Part shown: positions 1-7,167 of the stretch, in pieces | Layout of the letters: each line of letters opens with the position of its first letter | Position numbering within the stretch: the first letter of the stretch is position 1 | DNA from: UQRS01 sp964481575 | GTDB lineage: Bacteria; Bacillota; Clostridia; Oscillospirales; Acutalibacteraceae | Reading direction: 5' to 3' | Length of the DNA: 64,000 bases | NCBI GenBank assembly: GCA_964481575.1 | Contig: CAYZTR010000001.1 | Coordinates: 1-64,000, forward strand | Program-made: the position numbers and the translations under genes | The notes under the pieces: model-generated | The model's database searches: none | The model's input: only the letters and a program-made list of their open reading frames with translations | What the model was told of the DNA's origin: nothing

Positions 1-55
1 GAGCACCTGACTGTTAATCAGGGTGTCACTGGTTCGAGTCCAGTTGGGGGAGCCA
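1..55 (+). tRNA. tRNA-Asn (GTT), 5' end cut by the window
   Basis: The anticodon arm is visible as a 5-bp stem (6-10 with 18-22) around the loop CTGTTAA, which gives anticodon GTT. The T arm is ACTGG-TTCGAGT-CCAGT at 28-44. The 3' acceptor strand is at 45-51, the discriminator G at 52, and an encoded CCA at 53-55. The acceptor 5' strand and most of the D arm lie outside the window. Confidence 0.93.
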
Positions 56-93
56 AAGCCCCGAGAACGATACGTTCTCGGGGCTTACTTTTT
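56..93 (+). terminator. Intrinsic terminator after tRNA-Asn
   Basis: A perfect 14-bp stem (56-69 with 73-86, left arm AAGCCCCGAGAACG) with a 3-nt loop is followed by a short T run at 89-93. It starts directly after the CCA end, as expected for the end of a tRNA transcript. Confidence 0.85.
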
Positions 94-100
94 ACCTATG

Positions 101-167
101 ACCTCTTCACTCTTACCTCAAGAATGTTCTTGGGGCTTTGGGAAGTAACAAGTAAGAAGTAAGAGGT
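101..167. repeat. Imperfect inverted repeat
   Basis: Bases 101-118 (ACCTCTTCACTCTTACCT) and the reverse complement of 150-167 match at 14 of 18 positions. The 31-bp centre contains a shorter hairpin-like AAGAATGTTCTT. It may be a small degenerate repeat between the tRNA terminator and the broken gene that follows; no function is evident. Confidence 0.4.
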
Positions 168-245
168 AATTCATTTTTTGCAAGGTGTTGCCTTGCTCTT
201 TTTGTTTTATAATGTTATCATATTTTCAAAAAAGGTTACAATGTT

Positions 246-572
246 ATGGCGGATCGTCCGTTGATTGTAAAATAAAAAGGGTTTGCTTTACAGATAATCA
301 AGGTTTGCAATTATGTAAAACTGACTAAGAAAGAAAACGCACTTACAAACCAACTTGTCCGTAGTAGTACAGGCCTAGGCGCAAAGATCCGAGAAGCATT
401 TTACGGTCACGGCACTGCTGATTTTATTGCCAAATTGCAAATTGCGCTTAAAGAGTGTTCCGAAAGCGAATATTGGTTGGAACTTTTGATTGAAAGCGGT
501 TATTACGATAGCAAAGATATTTTAGAACAATGCCCTTTATGTCAGAAATGCCGCATCGAACAGATTTCCTGA
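246..572 (+). pseudogene. Four-helix-bundle protein (23S rRNA-IVP family), broken by an in-frame stop
   Basis: An ATG at 246, with an AAAGG ribosome-binding site about 10 nt upstream, opens a frame of nine codons (reading MADRPLIVK) that hits TAA at 273-275. The same frame then stays open to TGA at 570-572. The downstream part reads like the four-helix-bundle family: QIIKVCNYVKLTKKE, then NQLVRSSTGLGAKIREAF, then DFIAKLQIALKECSESEYW and LELLIESGYYDSKD, which match the conserved helices by memory of the family. The final 18 residues look unlike the usual C terminus, so the 3' end may be damaged too. No in-frame ATG, GTG or TTG follows the stop before the conserved region. A single base change would remove the stop, so this is either a recent pseudogene or a sequencing error. 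Confidence 0.75.
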
Positions 573-740
573 TTCCCATTTCGAGAAAACCAGGATTTTA
601 TTTGTGATTGCGCCCCATATAAGGGTAAGGGGATGACGCGGTGCAATCCCCTCTGCAGAGTGAAATTTACCTGGCAGACCTTTTTATGCGGATGCCTCTG
701 TGTTGTCTGGTGGCATTTTACATACTACCGGATTCCGGCG
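573..740. other. Intergenic, no gene seen
   Basis: No credible coding frame. One small hairpin is visible: AGGGGAT (628-634) pairs with ATCCCCT (646-652). It has no T run in either direction. Confidence 0.5.
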
Positions 741-784
741 AAAAAGGGAACCCCAGGCGGCCTTTGAAAAGGCTCGCCCGGGGT
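741..784 (-). terminator. Terminator of the zinc-ribbon membrane protein gene
   Basis: Read on the minus strand, a GC-rich hairpin (784 to 750) built on ACCCCGGGCGAGCC and GGCCGCCTGGGGT is followed by TTTTT at 745-741. It lies a few bases beyond the minus-strand gene ending at 798. Confidence 0.75.
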
Positions 785-797
785 GCTTTTGCAAGGA

Positions 798-1115
798 TTA
801 GTACGTGAAAACAACGCTGCTGGCGAGGATCACACTGAGAACGCTGATGAGAATGCTCAGAACGATGCCAACGATGAAGCCGATTAAAGCGCCCTTTCCA
901 CAGCTCTTTGCCCTCTTGGGCTTGTTGCCTTTCCAAACCAAATACAGGATCAAGCCGATCAGGGGAAAGAAGAAGCCCAGGATCGCAAAGCCTACGCTGG
1001 ATGCGTCATCCGGATCCGTTGCGGGAGTGTTGCTGACGGCAGTGCCGCAATGGACGCAAACAACCGCATTGTCGTCAATGGACTGCCCACAGTTCCTACA
1101 AAATGCCATTTTCAT
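798..1115 (-). CDS. Zinc-ribbon membrane protein of unknown function
   Basis: This 105-residue protein begins with a zinc ribbon: CRNC near residue 6 and CVHC near residue 20, the CxxC-x(n)-CxxC pattern seen in many small Firmicutes membrane proteins. A short acidic linker follows, then two hydrophobic segments (about residues 40-62 and 74-101), separated by a basic loop. The ATG at 1115 has AGGAG about 4 nt upstream; a second Met two codons in is possible. It has its own promoter (1158-1186) and terminator (741-784), so it is probably transcribed alone, although the genes upstream have the same strand. Function is unknown; such proteins are often annotated only by the zinc ribbon. Confidence 0.8.
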   Translation of the reverse strand: MKMAFCRNCGQSIDDNAVVCVHCGTAVSNTPATDPDDASSVGFAILGFFFPLIGLILYLVWKGNKPKRAKSCGKGALIGFIVGIVLSILISVLSVILASSVVFTY

Positions 1116-1157
1116 ATTCTCCTAAAATCAAAATTCACCAGCATTTGGTGTAAATTT

Positions 1158-1186
1158 ATCATATCATAAGCAAAGCGTTCTGTCAA
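1158..1186 (-). promoter_or_regulatory. Sigma-A promoter for the zinc-ribbon protein
   Basis: On the minus strand TTGACA (1186-1181) is separated by exactly 17 bp from TATGAT (1163-1158). The start codon is at 1115, which gives a leader of roughly 35 nt. Confidence 0.8.
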
Positions 1187-1242
1187 TCGCTTTTCCTATG
1201 ATTCATTGATGGTTGTGGATAAAAGTGGGAAGAGGGGGCATT

Positions 1243-2058
1243 TTACGTTCTGCAAACCCATAAATTTCGAATTTGGCCTTGGATACGGTCATAGTCCCAC
1301 AATTCTTCAGAGCGGAGCTTACTGTTTGGGTCGTTAATCCGAATTTTGCCGTTGACATATTCTGTCATGACGATAAAGTGGCCTGTTGTAGTAAAATCGC
1401 CTGGCCCCATCACGCAAATGATGGGATTCCCAACCTTTAAGTTGTTGACGATCCTATTTTCATCCAGGGGAATTTCGGTTATATCTAAACCAAGTTGTTC
1501 ACCACCCTTGGAAATCAGCTTCCAGTCGCTGCCGTTCCCCGGCACGCTGTATCCGTTTTTTTCGGCAAAATCGGCAACATACCTGGGGGTATAATCCGTA
1601 TTATGGAGAAGATAGATGGAAACCATGGAAAGGCAGGTTGGGCCGCAGCCGGATAACCCCATCAGTTCACCTGCATAGGTACTGTATCCCCATCGTTGGT
1701 CCCATTGCATCAGCAGCGGTACGCTGCTGGTGTTTTTATATTCCTTTAAATCAATTGTGGGTTTTAAATCCTTTTTGATGGGATAATATAGAACAAACTC
1801 TTTTGTTTCCGGGTTTTTCTCTAACAGTTCTATCAGATTTTCAGGCCAGTCACTTACCTGCAAATGATGCTCATTGGCAAATTCTGCCACAAGAGCGTTC
1901 CCATCCAATGTATTGCTTTGCACAGGACTTGCGGAATCCATGGGATTGCCGGTGGCCCGGTTTTGAAATTCGACTACGGAAACGATTAGTACCAGTATTA
2001 TCAAAATAAGGAGCAGAACACATCCGAATTTGCGGCCTGCATTTTTTGCTCTTTTCAT
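1243..2058 (-). CDS. Exported C39-like (papain-fold) cysteine peptidase
   Basis: The 271-residue product has a basic N terminus and one hydrophobic segment (about residues 12-30), so it is probably membrane-anchored with its enzyme domain outside. The domain is of the Peptidase_C39_2 type: GCGPTC with the candidate catalytic Cys near residue 138, TTTGHFIVM with His near 227, and INDPN with the third residue near 243. Members of this family cleave peptides outside the cell or process secreted peptides; the substrate cannot be told from the sequence. I chose the ATG at 2058 because AGGAG lies 8 nt upstream; the longer frame from 2103 has no such site. The gene lies 94 bp downstream of a two-component system on the same strand, and its start is preceded by an inverted repeat that contains the ribosome-binding site. 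Confidence 0.8.
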   Translation of the reverse strand: MKRAKNAGRKFGCVLLLILIILVLIVSVVEFQNRATGNPMDSASPVQSNTLDGNALVAEFANEHHLQVSDWPENLIELLEKNPETKEFVLYYPIKKDLKPTIDLKEYKNTSSVPLLMQWDQRWGYSTYAGELMGLSGCGPTCLSMVSIYLLHNTDYTPRYVADFAEKNGYSVPGNGSDWKLISKGGEQLGLDITEIPLDENRIVNNLKVGNPIICVMGPGDFTTTGHFIVMTEYVNGKIRINDPNSKLRSEELWDYDRIQGQIRNLWVCRT

Positions 2059-2065
2059 AAAAAAC

Positions 2066-2097
2066 ACTCCTATCTGTGATTGGATAGGAGTATTATA
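2066..2097 (-). promoter_or_regulatory. TATAAT and a 9-bp inverted repeat covering the SD of the C39 peptidase
   Basis: ACTCCTATC (2066-2074) and GATAGGAGT (2083-2091) form a perfect 9-bp inverted repeat with an 8-nt loop. On the minus strand the second arm contains the AGGAG ribosome-binding site of the gene starting at 2058. A TATAAT (2097-2092) abuts the outer arm; I see no good -35. The repeat could be an operator just after the -10, or, if transcription starts further upstream, a hairpin that hides the ribosome-binding site. Confidence 0.6.
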
Positions 2098-2152
2098 ACG
2101 CAAGGTTTTTTATTTTGTTTTAAGGCTATCTTTCAATATTCTTACGATTTTC

Positions 2153-3199
2153 TTACATTGGCAGCGTGACTTTGAATTCTGTAATCCCTTGCTCGGAGAT
2201 TACGGAAATGGTGCCGTTGTGCAATTCTACGATTTGCTTTGCAATGGCAAGACCCAGGCCAGTTCCGCCTGTAGCAGATCCACGCGCCGTGTCTAACCGG
2301 TAAAACTTGTCAAATAGATGGTTCAGCTTTTCCGGCGGAATCACATCACCTGTATTTTGGATGCTGACGATGATATTGCCGCCCTGTTTATAGGCGGCGC
2401 AAATGAGATCTGTCCCTTCGTAGCTGTAATTTGCAGCATTTCGGAATAGGTTGTCAAACACGCGCGCCAGCTTGTCCGCATCGGCGCAGATGGTTAGTTC
2501 CAATTCGATTCTCTGAATGACATTGATCTTCTTTTCCTCAAATATTGGGAAAAACTCATTCAGGATTTGAATCAAAAGGATGGTTAAATTCACGGTGGTT
2601 TTCTGGGTGGGTATGGCCTGCAGATTTAACCGGGTGATATCAAAGAATTCATTGATCAGATGCTCCAAGCGATATGCCTTGTCTAATGCAATGCCGATGT
2701 ATTTTTTCCTTTGCTCCATTGGCAGATCCTGAATTTCTTCCAATAAGCTCAAATACCCGATGACAGAGGTCAACGGCGTTTTTAAATCATGGGCCAAATA
2801 CACCACAAGGTCATTTTTCTGCTGCTCTGCTAGCTGCCGTGCCTGCTCATTCTTCGCCAGTGCAAACTTGAAATCCTGCAGCCTTTGGCTGAAGCCGCGC
2901 AATTCTTCAGGGCAGTCTTCTCCGAAAATCTTGGGGCTTTCTTCGCAAATGGCATTGCTTGCAATGTTTAATAGTTTATTCAGCTTGAACACATAGATCA
3001 CAGATATAATTACCAGACCCAGGATATACACCAGAAGTGCTGTGGAGATCTGATTGGTGTTGATCCGATTGAAAATGGCATAAGGCAAATGACTGTATAA
3101 CCAATCAACTATCATTCCATTGAATACCGTATCCATCACCACGAGAAAAAGAACATACAGCACCGTATAAATGATGATTTGTGTGACATAATGTTTCAT
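2153..3199 (-). CDS. VanS-like sensor histidine kinase
   Basis: A membrane-bound histidine kinase of about 348 residues. Two transmembrane segments are visible (about residues 5-25 and 52-71) around a short extracytoplasmic stretch, then a linker and the dimerisation/phosphoacceptor box AHDLKTPLTS, with the phosphorylated His near residue 137. The ATPase domain follows, with an N box around LFRNAANYS, and GGTGLGLAIAKQIVELH near the end. The family resembles the VanS/SasA type; the short sensor loop suggests a membrane-proximal signal. It follows its response regulator directly. The start could be ATG 3199 or TTG 3214, which would overlap the regulator's stop; neither has a strong ribosome-binding site. 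Confidence 0.9.
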   Translation of the reverse strand: MKHYVTQIIIYTVLYVLFLVVMDTVFNGMIVDWLYSHLPYAIFNRINTNQISTALLVYILGLVIISVIYVFKLNKLLNIASNAICEESPKIFGEDCPEELRGFSQRLQDFKFALAKNEQARQLAEQQKNDLVVYLAHDLKTPLTSVIGYLSLLEEIQDLPMEQRKKYIGIALDKAYRLEHLINEFFDITRLNLQAIPTQKTTVNLTILLIQILNEFFPIFEEKKINVIQRIELELTICADADKLARVFDNLFRNAANYSYEGTDLICAAYKQGGNIIVSIQNTGDVIPPEKLNHLFDKFYRLDTARGSATGGTGLGLAIAKQIVELHNGTISVISEQGITEFKVTLPM

Positions 3200-3203
3200 T
3201 GCA

Positions 3204-3893
3204 CTACTTTTCAACTTTATAACCTACTCCCCAAACGGTTTTAATGATTTTAGGATTCCTAGGCGGCTCCTTCAGCTTTTCGCGGATCCTTCGGATATGC
3301 ACCATAACGGTGTTGTTGCTGTCTAAATATGCCTCTTTCCAAACGGTTCTAAAGATGGTTTCGGAGGAAACAACTTGCCCGGCGTTTTCGCACAACAGCC
3401 ACAGAATCTTAAATTCTGTTGGCGTTAAATTTACCGGTTCTTCAAACAGGGTTACGGTGTGCGCCTGCTTGTTGATGAATATGCCATTTTTCTCATAGCA
3501 ATCCGGCGGTGAAGGTTGGGTGGCGTCATATTTATTATAGCGGCGTAACTGAGCCTTCACACGCGCCAGCAGTTCCAGGGGATTAAAGGGCTTGGTGATA
3601 TAATCATCTGCACCGATGGTAAGGCCTGTGATTTTGTCCATATCTTCGACCCGGGCTGTCAGCATAATAATCGGATAGGTATACCGCTCCCGTATTTTTT
3701 CGCAGAGTTCAAACCCGTCGATTCCCGGCATCATCACATCCAGTATTGCCAGGTCGATTGTGTGATTCCGCTGAATTTCCGGAAGCGCCTCCAGCGAATC
3801 ATAATATTTGATGGTCTGATAGCCTTCGTTTTTTAACACGACTTCCACTAAATCTGCGATTTCCTTTTCATCGTCAACAATCAGAATACACAT
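3204..3893 (-). CDS. VanR-like OmpR/PhoB-family response regulator
   Basis: The 229-residue protein has a receiver domain with the acidic pair in IVDDEKEIADLV, the phosphoacceptor Asp52 in ILDVMMPGIDG, and the conserved Thr and Lys in MLTAR and YITKPFNP. The C-terminal winged helix carries LTPTEFKILWLL and ends in TVWGVGYKVEK, the OmpR/PhoB signature. The ATG at 3893 has AGGAGG 8 nt upstream; the frame is open further upstream, but without a similar site. It is cotranscribed with the kinase. No vanH/A/X-like ligase genes are in the window, so the VanR resemblance should not be read as glycopeptide resistance. The nearest candidate target is the C39-like peptidase. Confidence 0.9.
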   Translation of the reverse strand: MCILIVDDEKEIADLVEVVLKNEGYQTIKYYDSLEALPEIQRNHTIDLAILDVMMPGIDGFELCEKIRERYTYPIIMLTARVEDMDKITGLTIGADDYITKPFNPLELLARVKAQLRRYNKYDATQPSPPDCYEKNGIFINKQAHTVTLFEEPVNLTPTEFKILWLLCENAGQVVSSETIFRTVWKEAYLDSNNTVMVHIRRIREKLKEPPRNPKIIKTVWGVGYKVEK

Positions 3894-4116
3894 GATAACT
3901 CCTCCTGCAAAAACGGACATGGCGCAGGACATTTTGATCCGTTGGTATAATGGTGTTTTACACAATTATGATACGATAAATGCGAAGCGTTATGGTATCC
4001 TTGCACATTTTTGCGGTTGCCGTGTAAACGGCGAGCAAAAGTGCTTAAAATGCCATGCGCAGCGAATGGAATTATGCGCCATCTCCGCCGGTCCCCCGGC
4101 GTGGGGGCGATTTGTG

Positions 4117-4150
4117 GGTATAATAACTGCATTTATGCAGTTATTATACC
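4117..4150. repeat. 34-bp palindrome with a 2-nt centre
   Basis: GGTATAATAACTGCAT (4117-4132) and its exact reverse complement (4135-4150) flank TT. TATAAT occurs on each strand (4119-4124 and 4148-4143). It sits in the 400-bp divergent gap between the response regulator and adenosine deaminase genes. There is no T run, so it does not look like a terminator. It may be an operator or a cruciform-forming site. The rest of 3894-4244 holds no gene I can support. Confidence 0.75.
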
Positions 4151-4244
4151 ATATGGAGCCGCCTGTGAACTATTAAGATTTTCTTACAAACGGGATGATT
4201 GTAGAATTTTCCGATTTGCGTAGGTTGATGCAGGGGGCAGGAAC

Positions 4245-4273
4245 TTGCCTTTTTTCTTCCCTCATGGTATCAT
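4245..4273 (+). promoter_or_regulatory. Promoter of the adenosine deaminase gene
   Basis: TTGCCT (4245-4250), a 17-bp spacer, and TATCAT (4268-4273). The ribosome-binding site AAAGGAGG and the ATG at 4298 follow closely. Confidence 0.65.
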
Positions 4274-4297
4274 TTCATCAGAAAAGGAGGCTGTTTT

Positions 4298-5302
4298 ATG
4301 ATTGATCTGCATTTGCATCTGGACGGTTCGCTGGATGCAGAAGAAATTTTATATTTAGCGTCTCTTTCCAACCTTCCTCTTCCCGCTACGGATGCAAGGG
4401 GGCTGACAGAGATGCTCTCCGTGACAGGGGAGTGCAAAAGCCTGGGGGAATACCTGGAAAAATTCCAATTGCCGTTGGCAGTTTTGCAAACAGAGGAGGC
4501 CATAGAGCACGCGGTTTACAGCCTGATTGGCAAATTGTCAAAGCAAGGCTTATGTTATGCGGAGATCCGTTTTGCACCCCAGCTGCATTTGCAAAATGGA
4601 CTGACACAGATCCAGGTGGTGGCAGCTGCCGTTGGGGGCTTGCAAAAGGGGAATACAGCCTTCCGTTTTGCCTCCCAATTGATTTTGTGCTGCATGCGGG
4701 GGGATGGCAATTTTGCGGAAAATATGGAGACGGTGAAGGTGGCGGCGGACTATTTTCAAAAAGGCGTTTGCGCCATTGACTTGGCCGGAAATGAAGCAGT
4801 GTATGCCACCGGTAACTTCCAACCGGTTTTTGCCTATGCCAAGGAAAGGAACGTTCCCTTTGTGATCCATGCCGGGGAGGCCGCCGGCCCTGAAAGCGTG
4901 CGGGCCGCTGTGGAGTTCGGCGCCGTTCGCATCGGGCATGGGATCCGTGCGGTGGAGGATAGGGAGCTTCTTGCATTGCTTCGGGAAAAGCATATTCCAT
5001 TGGAGCTTTGCTATACCAGCAATCTGCAGACAAAGGCGGTACAAACACCAGCGGAGTATCCCTTGATGAATTTCTTAGAAGATGGTATTGCTGTAACGCT
5101 CAATACAGATAATATGGTGGTTTCCAATACCTCCTTAAAACAGGAGTATCAACGGATCAAAGACTTATATGCATTGAACAATATACAACTGAGATGTATT
5201 GCGTTCCATGCGGTTCGGGGTGCGCTGGTTTCCGAAACAGAAAAGCTTCAATTGCAAGAGATTGTTGAGAACACTTTTGATGCGTGGATGGGTCAAGGGT
5301 AA
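4298..5302 (+). CDS. add: Adenosine deaminase
   Basis: Adenosine deaminase hydrolyses adenosine (and deoxyadenosine) to inosine in purine salvage, using one bound metal ion in a TIM barrel. The 334-residue length fits the family. Metal and catalytic residues are visible: HLHLDG near the N terminus (His5, His7), HAGEAAG (His191, Glu194), IGHGIRA (His214) and LNTDNM with the metal-binding Asp271. The ATG at 4298 has a near-perfect AAAGGAGG about 8 nt upstream. It stands alone, divergent from the two-component system. A related adenine or aminofutalosine deaminase is less likely but cannot be excluded from motifs alone. Confidence 0.9.
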   Translation: MIDLHLHLDGSLDAEEILYLASLSNLPLPATDARGLTEMLSVTGECKSLGEYLEKFQLPLAVLQTEEAIEHAVYSLIGKLSKQGLCYAEIRFAPQLHLQNGLTQIQVVAAAVGGLQKGNTAFRFASQLILCCMRGDGNFAENMETVKVAADYFQKGVCAIDLAGNEAVYATGNFQPVFAYAKERNVPFVIHAGEAAGPESVRAAVEFGAVRIGHGIRAVEDRELLALLREKHIPLELCYTSNLQTKAVQTPAEYPLMNFLEDGIAVTLNTDNMVVSNTSLKQEYQRIKDLYALNNIQLRCIAFHAVRGALVSETEKLQLQEIVENTFDAWMGQG

Positions 5303-5642
5303 AACCAAAGCGGCGGCATCCCGGGAAACGGCCAATCATGAAAGGCGATTATAAAAAATAAATCTCAGCCGCTTTTGGCTTCCAATGAAAATTTCATCTG
5401 TGATATGCGCTTGGTACGCTGCTTTCATGGGTGTAGGTACCGCAAGGAACACTACGAAAAGCGATCAACTGCGGCGCGGCCTTTTCGGCTATTACTGCCT
5501 TTTACAACTGGACATTGTTCACGGATGGAACCAGTTCCATCAGCATCTGATTTCGTGCATGTGGTTCCATTTGTTCCAATCACGCATAAAATTACCCATG
5601 GATTAAGAAAATTTGAGCTGCAATATTGTTTTTGCAGAATGG
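5303..5642. other. Intergenic stretch without a supported gene
   Basis: A frame from 5385 to 5606 would give 73 residues but has no ribosome-binding site and no recognisable family. Reading across frames gives a few hydrophobic stretches, so a decayed membrane-protein fragment is possible but unproved. CCAAAGCGGC near 5304 and GCCGCTTTTGG near 5367 are complementary with a long loop, which might end the adenosine deaminase transcript weakly. Confidence 0.35.
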
Positions 5643-5650
5643 TTGCTTTG

Positions 5651-5679
5651 TTGCAAAGCGCGGCCTTTTATACTATACT
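5651..5679 (+). promoter_or_regulatory. Promoter of the ZIP transporter gene
   Basis: TTGCAA (5651-5656), 17 bp, TATACT (5674-5679). The TATACT overlaps another copy at 5669-5674. The gene starts at 5717 with GAAGGAG upstream. Confidence 0.65.
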
Positions 5680-5716
5680 TTCTCAACATCAAGGAATTGA
5701 TAGAAGGAGTGCAATC

Positions 5717-6469
5717 ATGAAACTGGTTTTGCTTACAGCAATTGGGGTTGGCGGCGCAACAGTTTTCGGTTCGCTGATCGGGTTCCTATTCAAAAAATTA
5801 TCCCATAAATTTTCAGATATTGTTTTATCATTTGCCGCAGGTGTTATGCTGGCGGCCGCGGTGCTGGGTTTGATTTTACCCTCGCTGGAGTACGGCGGTC
5901 AATACGGTATTTTGATTACTGTGGTCGGCGTTTTCGTCGGTGCGGTATGCCTCAATTTTATTGATAAAGTGGTACCGCATCTGCATCGGTTGATAGGAAA
6001 TGATGAAGAAACACATCACAATGCGGATTTAAGCAAGGTACTGCTGTTTGTTACTGCCATAGCCATACACAATCTGCCGGAAGGTATTGCTGCAGGTGTA
6101 GGGTTTGGATCAGGCGATTCTGCCCAGGCGTTGATGATTGCCGGGGGTATCGCACTGCAGAATATTCCAGAAGGTATGGTTATTATCGGGCCTATGCTGG
6201 CGGCGGGCGTCACCCCGCGAAAAACTTTCATATGTGCCATGCTTACCGGTGTAATCGAAGTCATCGGAACACTGTTGGGATATTTGGCAGTCACCGTCGC
6301 TTCAGTGATTCTGCCGTTTGCGCTTGCTTTCGCTGGCGGCACTATGCTATATGTAATCAGCGATGAAATGATACCGGAGACCCATGCACACGGACATCAA
6401 AGAGGTGCTACCTATGCACTTTTGGTGGGCTTTTGTGTGATGTTGATCAGCGATGTATTATTAGGATGA
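5717..6469 (+). CDS. ZIP-family divalent metal transporter (ZupT-like)
   Basis: A 250-residue membrane protein of the ZIP family, which imports zinc and other divalent metals such as iron or manganese. Eight hydrophobic segments can be drawn. The metal-transport helices are clear: AIHNLPEGIAAGVG (helix 4) and LQNIPEGMVIIG (helix 5), each with the conserved NxPEG. The long loop contains the His- and Glu-rich stretch HRLIGNDEETHHN, as usual before helix 4. The frame is open far upstream, but the ATG at 5717 has GAAGGAG 7-9 nt before it and a promoter at 5651-5679. It appears to be a single-gene unit. The metal cannot be told from the sequence. Confidence 0.9.
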   Translation: MKLVLLTAIGVGGATVFGSLIGFLFKKLSHKFSDIVLSFAAGVMLAAAVLGLILPSLEYGGQYGILITVVGVFVGAVCLNFIDKVVPHLHRLIGNDEETHHNADLSKVLLFVTAIAIHNLPEGIAAGVGFGSGDSAQALMIAGGIALQNIPEGMVIIGPMLAAGVTPRKTFICAMLTGVIEVIGTLLGYLAVTVASVILPFALAFAGGTMLYVISDEMIPETHAHGHQRGATYALLVGFCVMLISDVLLG

Positions 6470-6591
6470 GATTGATGAAGAAAGTTTAGTGCAAGGGTTC
6501 AGAATTTGGGGATTGCGCTTGTTTCCCTGGTTTTCCTGAAAAATGATAAAAAGGGATTTCCTATGATCCCGGTGCATATAAGATGAAAAGA

Positions 6592-6623
6592 AGACACCTA
6601 CAATATCTGTGGTGTCTGCTTTT
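6592..6623 (+). terminator. Probable terminator of the ZIP transporter gene
   Basis: AGACACC (6592-6598) pairs with GGTGTCT (6611-6617) across a 12-nt loop, followed by GCTTTTT. It lies 120 bp after the stop codon. Nothing else recognisable is in 6470-6753. Confidence 0.5.
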
Positions 6624-6753
6624 TGGTGAAGAAAAAAGGCGCATTGGTACAAATATGACCAAGAGCCTTTTCCTTTTATTGTATGAAATTTTCAGAATCT
6701 TTCGTATGGTTTCCTATAGTTTATTCCGATCCATCCGGAAGGTTACGGCAGGG

Positions 6754-7065
6754 TTATGCCTGCATCATTTGCAGAATCTCCTGTTTTTCACAAAAGCCAA
6801 TGGTAGTTTTCATCAGATTGCCATTTCGGAAAAACGCCAGGGTTGGAACACCCATGACACCATACTTTTGGGCCAATTGGGGCTGCTTGTCAATGTCCAC
6901 CTGACAGACTTTAATATTTTGTTCCTCGGCAGCAATCTCTTCCACCACCGGCGCCAGCCGCTGGCAGGGGCCGCACCAATCTGCAAAGAAATCCACCAGC
7001 ACCGGACGATCAGACTGCAAAACCTCTTGTTCAAAATTATCTGTGGTTATTTTGTTGATTGCCAT
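6754..7065 (-). CDS. trxA: Thioredoxin
   Basis: A 103-residue thioredoxin, a small cytosolic dithiol reductant. The active site WCGPC has its Cys at 31 and 34, the conserved cis-proline sits in GVPTLAFF, and the buried Asp lies in VLVDFFADWC. The ATG at 7065 has GGGAG 9 nt upstream. It is transcribed away from thioredoxin reductase across a 100-bp divergent gap, so the two are probably regulated together from that region. Confidence 0.95.
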   Translation of the reverse strand: MAINKITTDNFEQEVLQSDRPVLVDFFADWCGPCQRLAPVVEEIAAEEQNIKVCQVDIDKQPQLAQKYGVMGVPTLAFFRNGNLMKTTIGFCEKQEILQMMQA

Positions 7066-7167
7066 GTTTTATCACTCCCAATAGTATTCTTGCCGGGGCG
7101 ACGGGGTTTTATGCGAAGGAATGGGGCATACTACAGGAGCATTGCAAAAAGAACAGGGGGCTTTTTA

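Noticed and set aside
101..167. Short CRISPR-like or attachment repeat next to tRNA-Asn
   Set aside because: Only one imperfect inverted repeat, no regular direct repeats with spacers, and no integrase nearby.
2153..3893. Glycopeptide-resistance (van) cluster
   Set aside because: Only the two-component genes resemble VanRS. There is no vanH, D-Ala-D-Lac/Ser ligase, vanX or vanT nearby.
5385..5606. 73-residue open frame between adenosine deaminase and the ZIP transporter
   Set aside because: No ribosome-binding site, no family, and the transporter promoter follows; kept only as a possible decayed fragment.
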